This document shows positions 11,901 to 24,829 of a DNA stretch of 64,000 nucleotides, in pieces. The position numbers and the translations under genes are program-made. Position 1 is the stretch's first letter. The number at the start of each line of letters is the position of its first letter. Under the pieces are notes generated by a model, which was not told where the DNA came from, did not search any database, and saw nothing but the letters and a program-made list of their open reading frames with translations. This DNA is from Eurosta solidaginis (Eukaryota; Arthropoda; Insecta; Diptera; Tephritidae). The stretch spans positions 215,497 through 279,496 of the forward strand of contig NW_027137032.1 of the NCBI RefSeq assembly GCF_040869045.1, read 5' to 3'.

Positions 11901-14400
11901 CGGTAAGCAAATTAAAAAAAAAAGCAATATGTAGGCTACACGAGAACGGAGACGTCGAGTAACCAAAACAAATGCGTTAAACAAATTCGTACACGTTATT
12001 TATCAATTTAACTCTAGAATTAAAGGATATACAACGAGAAACAACGTTTGACAACCTTTAAACAGTTTTAATAACTATCTCAAAAATTATCGTTCTGATG
12101 CAAACAACTGATGAGTTATCTACTTAAATTTGATGAACAAAACGACTTACGTATTTTAAACATGCTAACCTTTAGCCCGGTAAGCAAATTAAAAAAAAAA
12201 CGCAATATGTAGGCTACACGAGAACGGAGACGTCGAGTAACCAAAACAAATGCGTTAAACAAATTCGTACACGTTATTTATCAATTTAACTCTAGAATTA
12301 AAGGATATACAACGAGAAACAACGTTTACAACCTTTAAACAGTTTTAATAACTATCTCAAAAATTATCGCTCTGATGCAAACAACTGATGAGTTATCTAC
12401 TTAAATTTGATGAACAAAACGACTTACGTATTTTAAACATGCTAACCTTTAGCCCGGTAAGCAAATTAAAAAAAAAAAACGCAATATGTAGGCTACACGA
12501 GAACGGAGACGTCGAGTAACCAAAACAAATGCGTTAAACAAATTCGTACACGTTATTTATCAATTTAACTCTAGAATTAAAGGATATACAACGAGAAACA
12601 ACGTTTGACAACCTTTAAACAGTTTTAATAACTATCTCAAAAATTGTCGCTCTGATGCAAACAACTGATGAGTTATCTACTTAAATTTGATGAACAAAAC
12701 GACTTACGTATTTTAAACATGCTAACCTTTAGCCCGGTAAGCAAATTAAAAAAAAAAACGCAATATGTAGGCTACACGAGAACGGAGACGTCGAGTAACC
12801 AAAACAAATGCGTTAAACAAATTCGTACACGTTATTTATCAATTTAACTCTAGAATTAAAGGATATACAACGAGAAACAACGTTTGACAACCTTTAAACA
12901 GTTTTAATAACTATCTCAAAAATTATCGCTCTGATGCAAACAACTAATGAGTTATCTACTTAAATATGATGAACAAAACGACTTACGTATTTTAAACATG
13001 CTAACCTTTAGCCCGGTAAGCAAATTAAAAAAAAAACGCAATATGTGGGCTACACGAGAACGGAGACGTCGAGTAACCAAAACAAATGCGCTAAACAAAT
13101 TCGTACACGTTATTTATCAATTTAACTCTAGAATTAAAGGATATACAACGAGAAACAACGTTTGGCAACCTTTAAACAGTTTTAATAACTATCTCAAAAA
13201 TTGTCGCTCTGATGCAAACAACTGATGAGTTATCTACTTAAATTTGTTGAACAAAACGACTTACGTATTTTAAGCATGCTAACCTTTAGCCCGGTAACCA
13301 AATTAAAAAAAAAAACGCAATATGTAGGCTACACGAGAACGGAGACGTCGAGTAACCAAAACAAATGCGTTAAACAAATTCGTACACGTTATTTATCAAT
13401 TTAACTCTAGAATTAAAGGATATACAACGAGAAACAACGTTTGACAACCTTTAAACAGTTTTAATAACTATCTCAAAAATTGTCGCTCTGATGCAAACAA
13501 CTGATGAGTTATCTACTTAAATTTGATGAACAAAACGACTTACGTATTTTAAACATGCTAACCTTTAGCCCGGTAAGCAAATTAAAAAAAAAACGCAATA
13601 TGTAGGCTACACGAGAACGGAGACGTCGAGTAACCAAAACAAATGCGTTAAACAAATTCGTACACGTTATTTATCAATTTAACTCTAGGATTAAAGGATA
13701 TACAACGAGAAACAACGTTTGACAACCTTTAAACAGTTTTAATAACTATCTCAAAAATTGTCGCTCTGATGCAAACAACTGATGAGTTATCTACTTAAAT
13801 TTTAAGAACAAAACGATTTACGTATTTTAAACATGCTAACCTTTAGCCCGGTAAGCAAATTAAAAAAAAAACGCAATATGTAGGCTACACGAGAACGGAG
13901 ACGTCGAGTAACCAAAACAAATGCGTTAAACAAATTCGTACACGTTATTTATCAATTTAACTCTAGAATTAAAGGATATACAACGAGAAACAACGTTTGA
14001 CAACCTTTAAACAGTTTTAATAACTATCTCAAAAATTATCGCTCTGATGCAAACAACTGATGAGTTATCTACTTAAATATGATGAACAAAACGACTTACG
14101 TATTTTAAACATGCTAACCTTTAGCCCGGTAAGCAAATTAAAAAAAAAACGCAATATGTGGGCTACACGAGAACGGAGACGTCGAGTAACCAAAACAAAT
14201 GCGTTAAACAAATTCGTACACGTTATTTATCAATTTAACTCTGGAATTAAAGGATATACAACGAGAAACAACGTTTGACAACCTTTAAACAGTTTTAATA
14301 ACTATCTCAAAAATTGTCGCTCTGATGCAAACAACTGATGAGTTATCTACTTAAATTTGTTGAACAAAACGACTTACGTATTTTAAGCATGCTAACCTTT
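8810..14400. repeat. Nine-monomer higher-order repeat, 2507 bp period
   Basis: About 2.2 copies of a nine-monomer unit. Uncommon variants recur exactly 2507 bp apart: the shortened AAAAGCAATATG (G at 9417 and 11924), GTTTACAACC (about 9818 and 12325), GTTTGGCAACC (10651 and 13158 from ACGTTTGGCA) and CGATTTACG (about 11310 and 13814). TGG-type monomers start at 9049 and 11556, and the third copy fades after the one at 14060. The left end lies after about 8804, where the variant CGATTTACG is absent. Confidence 0.78.
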
Positions 14401-17400
14401 AGCCCGGTAAGCAAATTAAAAAAAAAACGCAATATGTAGGCTACACGAGAACGGAGACGTCGAGTAACCAAAACAAATGCGTTAAACAAATTCGTACACG
14501 TTATTTATCAATTTAACTCTAGAATTAAAGGATATACAACGAGAAACAACGTTTGACAACCTTTAAACAGTTTTAATAACTATCTCAAAAATTATCGCTC
14601 TGATGCAAACAACTGATGAGTTATCTACTTAAATTTGATGAACAAAACGACTTACGTATTTTAAACATGCTACTCTTTAGCCCGGTAAGCAAATTAAAAA
14701 AAAAACGCAATATGTAGGCTACACAAGAACGGAGACGTCGAGTAACCAAAACAAATGCGTTAAACAAATTCGTACACGTTATTTATCAATTTAACTCTAG
14801 AATTAAAGGATATACAACGAGAAACAACGTTTGACAACCTTTAAACAGTTTTAATAACTATCTCAAAAATTATCGCTCTGATGCAAACAACTGATGAGTT
14901 ATCTACTTAAATATGATGAACAAAACGACTTACGTATTTTAAACATGCTAACCTTTAGCCCGGTAAGCAAATTAAAAAAAAAACGCAATATGTAGGCTAC
15001 ACGAGAACGGAGACGTCGAGTAACCAAAACAAATGCGTTAAACAAATTCGAACACGTTATTTATCAATTTAACTCTAGAATTAAAGGATATACAACGAGA
15101 AACAACGTTTGACAACCTTTAAACAGTTTTAATAACTATCTCAAAAATTATCGCTCTGATGCAAACAACTGATGAGTTATCTACTTAAATATGATGAACA
15201 AAACGACTTACGTATTTTAAACATGGTAACCTTTAGCCCGGTAAGCAAATTAAAAAAAAAACGCAATATGTGGGCTACACGAGAACGGAGACGTCGAGTA
15301 ACCAAAACAAATGCGTTAAACAAATTCGTACACGTTATTTATCAATTTAACTCTAGAATTAAAGGATATACAACGAGAAACAACGTTTGACAACCTTTAA
15401 ACAGTTTTAATAACTATCTCAAAAATTGTCGCTCTGATGCAAACAACTGATGAGTTATCTACTTAAATTTGTTGAACAAAACGACTTACGTATTTTAAGC
15501 ATGCTAACCTTTAGCCCGGTAAGCAAATTAAAAAAAAAAACACAATATGTAGGCTACACGAGAACGGAGACGTCGAGTAACCAAAACAAATGCGTTAAAC
15601 AAATTCGTACACGTTATTTATCAATTTAACTCTAGAATTAAAGGATATACAACGAGAAACAACGTTTGACAACCTTTAAACAGTTTTAATAACTATCTCA
15701 AAAATTATCGCTCTGATGCAAACAACTGATGAGTTATCTACTTAAATATGATGAACAAAACGACTTACGTATTTTAAACATGCTAACCTTTAGCCCGGTA
15801 AGCAAATTTAAAAAAAAACGCAATATGTAGGCTACACGAGAACGGAGACATCGAGTAACCAAAACAAATGCGTTAAACAAATTCGTACACGTTATTTATC
15901 AATTTAACTCTAGAATTAAAGGATATACAACGAGAAACAACGTTTGACAACCTTTAAACAGTTTTAATAACTATCTCAAAAATTGTCGCTCTGATGCAAA
16001 CAACTGATGAGTTATCTACTTAAATTTGATGAACAAAACGACTTACGTATTTTAAACATGCTAACCTTTAGCCCGGTAAGCAAATTAAAAAAAAAACGCA
16101 ATATGTAGGCTACACGAGAACGGAGACGTCGAGTAACCAAAACAAATGCGTTAAACAAATTCGTACACGTTATTTATCAATTTAACTCTAGAATTAAAGG
16201 ATATACAACGAGAAACAACGTTTGACAACCTTTAAACAGTTTTAATAACTATCTCAAAAATTATCGCTCTGATGCAAACAACTGATGAGTTATCTACTTA
16301 AATTTGATGAACAAAACGACTTACGTATTTTAAACATGCTAACCTTTAGCCCGGTAAGCAAATTAAAAAAAAAAACGCAATATGTAGGCTACACGAGAAC
16401 GGAGACGTCGAGTAACCAAAACAAATGCGTTAAACAAATTCGTACACGTTATTTATCAATTTAACTCTAGAATTAAAGGATATACAACGAGAAACAACGT
16501 TTGACAACCTTTAAACAGTTTTAATAACTATCTCAAAAATTGTCGCTCTGATGCAAACAACTGATGAGTTATCTACTTAAATTTGATGAACAAAACGACT
16601 TACGTATTTTAAACATGCTAACCTTTAGCCCGGTAAGCAAATTAAAAAAAAAAAAAACGCAATATGTAGGCTACACGAGAACGGAGACGTCGAGTAACCA
16701 AAACAAATGCGTTAAACAAATTCGTACACGTTATTTATCAATTTAACTCTAGAATTAAAGGATATACAACTAGAAACAACGTTTGACAACCTTTAAACAG
16801 TTTTAATAACTATCTCAAAAATTATCGCTCTGATGCAAACAACTGATGAGTTATCTACTTAAATATGATGAACAAAACGACTTACGTATTTTAAACATGC
16901 TAACCTTTAGCCCGGTAAGCAAATTAAAAAAAAAACGCAATATGTGGGCTACACGAGAACGGAGACGTCGAGTAACCAAAACAAATGCGTTAAACAAATT
17001 CGTACACGTTATTTATCAATTTAACTCTAGAATTAAAGGATATACAACGAGAAACAACGTTTGACAACCTTTAAACAGTTTTAATAACTACCTCAAAAAT
17101 TGTCGCTCTGATGCAAACAACTGATGAGTTATCTACTTAAATTTGTTGAACAAAACGACTTACGTATTTTAAGCATGCTAACCTTTAGCCCGGTAAGCAA
17201 ATTAAAAAAAAAAACGCAATATGTAGGCTACACGAGAACGGAGACGTCGAGTAACCAAAACAAATGCGTTAAACAAATTCGTACACGTTATTTATCAATT
17301 TAACTCTAGAATTAAAGGATATACAACGAGAAACAACTTTTGACAACCTTTAAACAGTTTTAATAACTATCTCAAAAATTGTCGCTCTGATGCAAACAAC

Positions 17401-17580
17401 TGATGAGTTATCTACTTAAATTTGATGAACAAAACGACTTACGTATTTTAAACATGCTAACCTTTAGCCCGGTAAGCAAATTAAAAAAAAAACGCAATAT
17501 GTAGGCTACACGAGAACGGAGACGTCGAGTAACCAAAACAAATGCGTTAAACAAATTCGTACACGTTATTTATCAATTTA
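13814..17580. repeat. 3.8-kb duplicated block, right copy (partner at 5.2-8.9 kb)
   Basis: The downstream partner of the block at 5178-8948, sharing its rare variants in order at a constant offset of 8632 bp. Both copies have since gained private changes, such as AATTTTAAGAAC at about 13799 and CTGGAATT at about 14243 in this copy, and the GAAAAACGC poly-A interruption at about 5510 in the other. The copies are therefore older than the 1670 bp repeats further right. Confidence 0.72.
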
Positions 17581-20500
17581 ACTCTAGGATTAAAGGATAT
17601 ACAACGAGAAACAACGTTTGACAACCTTTAAACAGTTTTAATAACTATCTCAAAAATTGTCGCTCTGATGCAAACAACTGATGAGTTATCTACTTAAATT
17701 TGATGAACAAAACGATTTACGTATTTTAAACATGCTAACCTTTAGCCCGGTAAGCAAATTAAAAAAAAAACGCAATATGTAGGCTACACGAGAACGGAGA
17801 CGTCGAGTAACCAAAACAAATGCGTTAAACAAATTCGTACACGTTATTTATCAATTTAACTCTAGAATTAAAGGATATACAACAAGAAACAACGTTTGAC
17901 AACCTTTAAACAGTTTTAATAACTATCTCAAAAATTATCGCTCTGATGCAAACAACTGATGAGTTATCTACTTAAATATGATGAACAAAACGACTTACGT
18001 ATTTTAAACATGCTAACCTTTAGCCCGGTAAGCAAATTAAAAAAAAAACGCAATATGTGGGCTACACGAGAACGGAGACGTCGAGTAACCAAAACAAATG
18101 CGTTAAACAAATTCGTACACGTTATTTATCAATTTAACTCTAGAATTAAAGGATATACAACGAGAAACAACGTTTGACAACCTTTAAACAGTTTTAATAA
18201 CTATCTCAAAAATTGTCGCTCTGATGCAAACAACTGATGAGTTATCTACTTAAATTTGTTGAACAAAACGACTTACGTATTTTAAGCATGCTAACCTTTA
18301 GCCCGGTAAGCAAATTAAAAAAAAACGCAATATGTAGGCTACACGAGAACGGAGACGTCGAGTAACCAAAACAAATGCGTTAAACAAATTCGTACACGTT
18401 ATTTATCAATCTAACTCTAGAATTAGAGGATATACAACGAGAAACAACGTTTGACAACCTTTAAACAGTTTTAATAACTATCTCAAAAATTATCGCTCTG
18501 ATGCAAACAACTGATGAGTTATCTACTTAAATTTGATGAACAAAACGACTTACGTATTTTAAACATGCTAACCTTTAGCCCGGTAAGCAAATTAAAAAAA
18601 AACGCAATATGTAGGCTACACAAGAACGGAGACGTCGAGTAACCAAAAAAAATGCGTTAAACAAATTCGTACACGTTATTTATCAATTTAACTCTAGAAT
18701 TAAAGGATATACAACGAGAAACAACGTTTGACAACCTTTAAACAGTTTTAATAACTATCTCAAAAATTGTCGCTCTGATGCAAACAACTGATGAGTTATC
18801 TACTTAAATTTGATGAACAAAGCGACTTACGTATTTTAAACATGCTAACCTTTAGCCCGGTAAGCAAATTAAAAAAAAAACGCAATATGTAGGCTACACG
18901 AGAACGGAGACGTCGAGTAACCAAAACAAATGCGTTAAACAAATTCGTACACGTTATTTATCAATTTAACTCTAGAATTAAAGGATATACAACGAGAAAC
19001 AACGTTTGACAACCTTTAAACAGTTTTAATAACTATCTCAAAAATTATCGCTCTGATGCAAACAACTGATGAGTTATCTACTTGAATTTGATGAACAAAA
19101 CGACTTACGTATTTTAAACATGCTAACCTTTAGCCCGGTAAGCAAATTAAAAAAAAAAACGCAATATGTAGGCTACACGAGAACGGAGACGTCGAGTAAC
19201 CAAAACAAATGCGTTAAACAAATTCGTACACGTTATTTATCAATTTAACTCTAGAATTAAAGGATATACAACGAGAAACAACGTTTGACAACCTTTAAAC
19301 AGTTTTAATAACTATCTCAAAAATTGTCGCTCTGATGCAAACAACTGATGAGTTATCTACTTAAATTTGATGAACAAAACGACTTACGTATTTTAAACAT
19401 GCTAACCTTTAGCCCGGTAAGCAAATTAAAAAAAAAACGCAATATGTAGGCTACACGAGAACGGAGACGTCGAGTAACCAAAACAAATGCGTTAAACAAA
19501 TTCGTACACGTTATTTATCAATTTAACTCTAGAATTAAAGGATATACAACGAGAAACAACGTTTGACAACCTTTAAACAGTTTTAATAACTATCTCAAAA
19601 ATTATCGCTCTGATGCAAACAACTGATGAGTTATCTACTTAAATATGATGAACAAAACGACTTACGTATTTTAAACATGCTAACCTTTAGCCCGGTAAGC
19701 AAATTAAGAAAAAAACGCAATATGTGGGCTACACGAGACCGGAGACGTCGAGTAACCAAAACAAATGCGTTAAACAAATTCGTACACGTTATTTATCAAT
19801 TTAACTCTAGAATTAAAGGATATACAACGAGAAACAACGTTTGACAACCTTTAAACAGTTTTAATAACTATCTCAAAAATTGTCGCTCTGATGCAAACAA
19901 CTGGTGAGTTATCTACTTAAATTTGTTGAACAAAACGACTTACGTATTTTAAGCATGCTAACCTTTAGCCCGGTAAGCAAATTAAAAAAAAAACGCAATA
20001 TGTAGGCTACACGAGAACGGAGACGTCGAGTAACCAAAACAAATGCGTTAAACAAATTCGTACACGTTATTTATCAATTTAACTCTAGAATTAAAGGATA
20101 TACAATGAGAAACAACGTTTGACAACCTTTAAACAGTTTTAATAACTATCTCAAAAATTGTCGCTCTGATGCAAACAACTGATGAGTTATCTACTTAAAT
20201 TTGATGAACAAAACGACTTACGTATTTTAAACATGCTAACCTTTAGCCCGGTAAGCAAATTAAAAAAAAAACGCAATATGTAGGCTACACGAGAACGGAG
20301 ACGTCGAGTAACCAAAACAAATGCGTTAAACAAATTCGTACACGTTATTTATCAATTTAACTCTAGGATTAAAGGATATACAACGAGAAACAACGTTTGA
20401 CAACCTTTAAACAGTTTTAATAACTATCTCAAAAATTGTCGCTCTGATGCAAACAACTGATGAGTTATCTACTTAAATTTGATGAACAAAACGACTTACG

Positions 20501-21850
20501 TATTTTAAACATGCTAACCTTTAGCCCGGTAAGCAAATTAAAAAAAAAACGCAATATGTAGGCTACACGAGAACGGAGACGTCGAGTAACCAAAACAAAT
20601 GCGTTAAACAAATTCGTACACGTTATTTATCAATTTAACTCTAGAATTAAAGGATATACAACGAGAAACAACGTTTGACAACCTTTAAACAGTTTTAATA
20701 ACTATCTCAAAATTATCGCTCTGATGCAAACAACTGATGAGTTATCTACTTAAATATGATGAACAAAACGACTTACGTATTTTAAACATGCTAACCTTTA
20801 GCCCGGTAAGCAAATTAAAAAAAAAACGCAATATGTGGGCTACACGCGAACGGAGACGTCGAGTAACCAAAACAAATGCGTTAAACAAATTCGTACACGT
20901 TATTTATCAATTTAACTCTAGAATTAAAGGATATACAACGAGAAACAACGTTTGACAACCTTTAAACAGTTTTAATAACTATCTCAAAAATTGTCGCTCT
21001 GATGCAAACAACTGATGAGTTATCTACTTAAATTTGTTGAACAAAACGACTTACGTATTTTAAGCATGCTAACCTTTAGCCCGGTAAGCAAATTAAAAAA
21101 AAAAACGCAATATGTAGGCTACACGAGAACGGAGACGTCGAGTAACCAAAACAAATGCGTTAAACAAATTCGTACACGTTATTTATCAATTTAACTCTAG
21201 AATTAAAGGATATACAACGAGAAACAACGTTTGACAACCTTTAAACAGTTTTAATAACTATCTCAAAAATTGTCGCTCTGATGCAAACAACTGATGAGTT
21301 ATCTACTTAAATTTGATGAACAAAACGACTTACGTATTTTAAACATGCTAACCTTTAGGCCGGTAAGCAAATTAAAAAAAAAACGCAATATGTAGGCTAC
21401 ACGAGAACGGAGACGTCGAGTAACCAAAACAAATGCGTTAAACAAATTCGTACACGTTATTTATCAATTTAACTCTAGGATTAAAGGATATACAACGAGA
21501 AACAACGTTTGACAACCTTTAAACAGTTTTAATAACTATCTCAAAAATTGTCGCTCTGAGGCAAACAACTGATGAGTTATCTACTTAAATTTGATGAACA
21601 AAACGACTTACGTATTTTAAACATGCTAACCTTTAGCCCGGTAAGCAAATTAAAAAAAAAAACGCAATATGTAGGCTACACGAGAACGGAGACGTCGAGT
21701 AACCAAAACAAATGCGTTAAACAAATTCGAACACGTTATTTATCAATTTAACTCTAGAATTAAAGGATATACAACGAGAAACAACGTTTGACAACCTTTA
21801 AACAGTTTTAATAACTATCTCAAAAATTGTCGCTCTGATGCAAACAACTG

Positions 21851-22969
21851 ATGAGTTATCTACTTAAATTTGTTGAACAAAACGACTTACGTATTTTAAA
21901 CATGCTAACCTTTAGCCCGGTAAGCAAATTAAAAAAAAAAACGCAATATGTAGGCTACACGAGAACGGAGACGTCGAGTAACCAAAACAAATGCGTTAAA
22001 CAAATTCGAACACGTTATTTATCAATTTAACTCTAGAATTAAAGGATATACAACGAGAAACAACGTTTGACAACCTTTAAACAGTTTTAATAACTATCTC
22101 AAAAATTATCGCTCTGATGCAAACAACTGATGAGTTATCTACTTAAATATGATGAACAAAACGACTTACGTATTTTAAACATGGTAACCTTTAGCCCGGT
22201 AAGCAAATTAAAAAAAAAAACGCAATATGTGGGCTACACGAGAACGGAGACGTCGAGTAACCAAAACAAATGCGTTAAACAAATTCGTACACGTTATTTA
22301 TCAATTTAACTCTAGAATTAAAGGATATACAACGAGAAACAACGTTTGACAACCTTTAAACAGTTTTAATAACTATCTCAAAAATTGTCGCTCTGATGCA
22401 AACAACTGATGAGTTATCTACTTAAATTTGATGAACAAAACGACTTACGTAATTTAAACATGCTAACCTTTAGCCCGGTAAGCAAATTAAAAAAAAAAAA
22501 AACGCAATATGTAGGCTACACGAGAACGGAGACGTCGAGTAACCAAAACAAATGCGTTAAACAAATTCGAACACGTTATTTATCAATTTAACTCTATAAT
22601 TAAAGGAAATACAACGAGAAACAACGTTTGACAACCTTTAAACAGTTTTAATAACTATCTCAAAAATTATCGCTCTGATGCAAACAACTGATGAGTTATC
22701 TACTTAAATATGATGAACAAAACGACTTACGTATTTTAAACATGGTAACCTTTAGCCCGGTAAGCAAATTAAAAAAAAAAACGCAATATGTGGGCTACAC
22801 GAGAACGGAGACGTCGAGTAACCAAAACAAATGCGTTAAACAAATTCGTACACGTTATTTATCAATTTAACTCTAGAATTAAAGGATATACAACGAGAAA
22901 CAACGTTTGACAACCTTTAAACAGTTTTAATAACTATCTCAAAAATTGTCGCTCTGATGCAAACAACTG
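21851..22969. repeat. Tandemly duplicated two-monomer unit
   Basis: Two consecutive dimers (21851-22408 and 22409-22969) each consist of a stop-type monomer with the rare ATTCGAACACG change followed by a TGG-type monomer with CATGGTAAC. The first dimer opens with TTTGTTG and the second with TTTGATG plus private changes (CGTAATTTAAAC, CTATAATTAAAGGAAAT), so exchange or mutation followed the duplication. Both TGG-type copies have a poly-A length that shifts the frame and closes it. Confidence 0.65.
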
Positions 22970-24085
22970 ATGAGTTATCTACTTAAATTTGTTGAACAAA
23001 ACGACTTACGTATTTTAAGCATGCTAACCTTTAGCCCGGTAAGCAAATTAAAAAAAAAAAACACAATATGTAGGCTACACGAGAACGGAGACGTCGAGTA
23101 ACCAAAACAAATGCGTTAAACAAATTCGTACACGTTATTTATCAATTTAACTCTAGAATTAAAGGATATACAACGAGAAACAACGTTTGACAACCTTTAA
23201 ACAGTTTTAATAACTATCTCAAAAATTATCGCTCTGATGCAAACAACTGATGAGTTATCTACTTAAATATGATGAACAAAACGACTTACGTATTTTAAAC
23301 ATGCTAACCTTTAGCCCGGTAAGCAAATTAAAAAAAAAACGCAATATGTAGGCTACACGAGAACGGAGACATCGAGTAACCAAAACAAATGCGTTAAACA
23401 AATTCGTACACGTTATTTATCAATTTAACTCTAGAATTAAAGGATATACAACGAGAAACAACGTTTGACAACCTTTAAACAGTTTTAATAACTATCTCAA
23501 AAATTGTCGCTCTGATGCAAACAACTGATGAGTTATCTACTTAAATTTGATGAACAAAACGACTTACGTATTTTAAACATGCTAACGTTTAGCCCGGTAA
23601 GCAAATTAAAAAAAAAAACGCAATATGTAGGCTACACGTGAACGGAGACGTCGAGTAACCAAAACAAATGCGTTAAACAAATTCGTACACGTTATTTATC
23701 AATTTAACTCTAGAATTAAAGGATATACAACGAGAAACAACGTTTGACAACCTTTAAACAGTTTTAATAACTATCTCAAAAATTATCGCTCTGATGCAAA
23801 CAACTGATGAGTTATCTACTTAAATTTGATGAACAAAACGACTTACGTATTTTAAACATGCTAACCTTTAGCCCGGTAAGCAAAGTAAAAAAAAAAACGC
23901 AATATGTAGGCTACACGAGAACGGAGACGTCGAGTAACCAAAACAAATGCGTTAAACAAATTCGTACACGTTATTTATCAATTTAACTCTAGAATTAAAG
24001 GATATACAACGAGAAACAACGTTTGACAACCTTTAAACAGTTTTAATAACTATCTCAAAAATTATCGCTCTGATGCAAACAACTG

Positions 24086-24641
24086 ATGAGTTATCTACTT
24101 AAATATGATGAACAAAACGACTTACGTATTTTAAACATGGTAACCTTTAGCCCGGTAAGCAAATTAAAAAAAAAACGCAATATGTGGGCTACACGAGAAC
24201 GGAGACGTCGAGTAACCAAAACAAATGCGTTAAACAAATTCGAACACGTTATTTATCAATTTAACTCTAGAATTAAAGGATATACAACGAGAAACAACGT
24301 TTGACAACCTTTAAACAGTTTTAATAACTATCTCAAAAATTATCGCTCTGATGCAAACAACTGATGAGTTATCTACTTAAATATGATGAACAAAACGACT
24401 TACGTATTTTAAACATGGTAACCTTTAGCCCGGTAAGCAAATTAAAAAAAAAACGCAATATGTGGGCTACACGAGAACGGAGACGTCGAGTAACCAAAAC
24501 AAATGCGTTAAACAAATTCGTACACGTTATTTATCAATTTAACTCTAGAATTAAAGGATATACAACGAGAAACAACGTTTGACAACCTTTAAACAGTTTT
24601 AATAACTATCTCAAAAATTGTCGCTCTGATGCAAACAACTG
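24086..24641. repeat. Two adjacent TGG-type monomers (single-monomer duplication)
   Basis: Monomers starting at 24086 and 24364 are both TGG type with CATGGTAAC and follow each other directly. Elsewhere a TGG-type monomer is nearly always followed by a TTTGTTG-type one. They differ by ATTCGAACACG in the first against ATTCGTACACG in the second. A one-monomer unequal exchange explains the arrangement. Confidence 0.65.
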
Positions 24642-24829
24642 ATGAGTTATCTACTTAAATTTGTTGAACAAAACGACTTACGTATTTTAAGCATGCTAAC
24701 CTTTAGCCCGGTAAGCAAATTAAAAAAAAAAAACACAATATGTAGGCTACACGAGAACGGAGACGTCGAGTAACCAAAACAAATGCGTTAAACAAATTCG
24801 TACACGTTATCTATCAATTTAACTCTAGG

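Noticed and set aside
16564..16746. 60-codon open frames at 16564 and 22409
   Set aside because: They arise only because an unusually long poly-A tract shifts the frame past the TAG. This is a slippage by-product.
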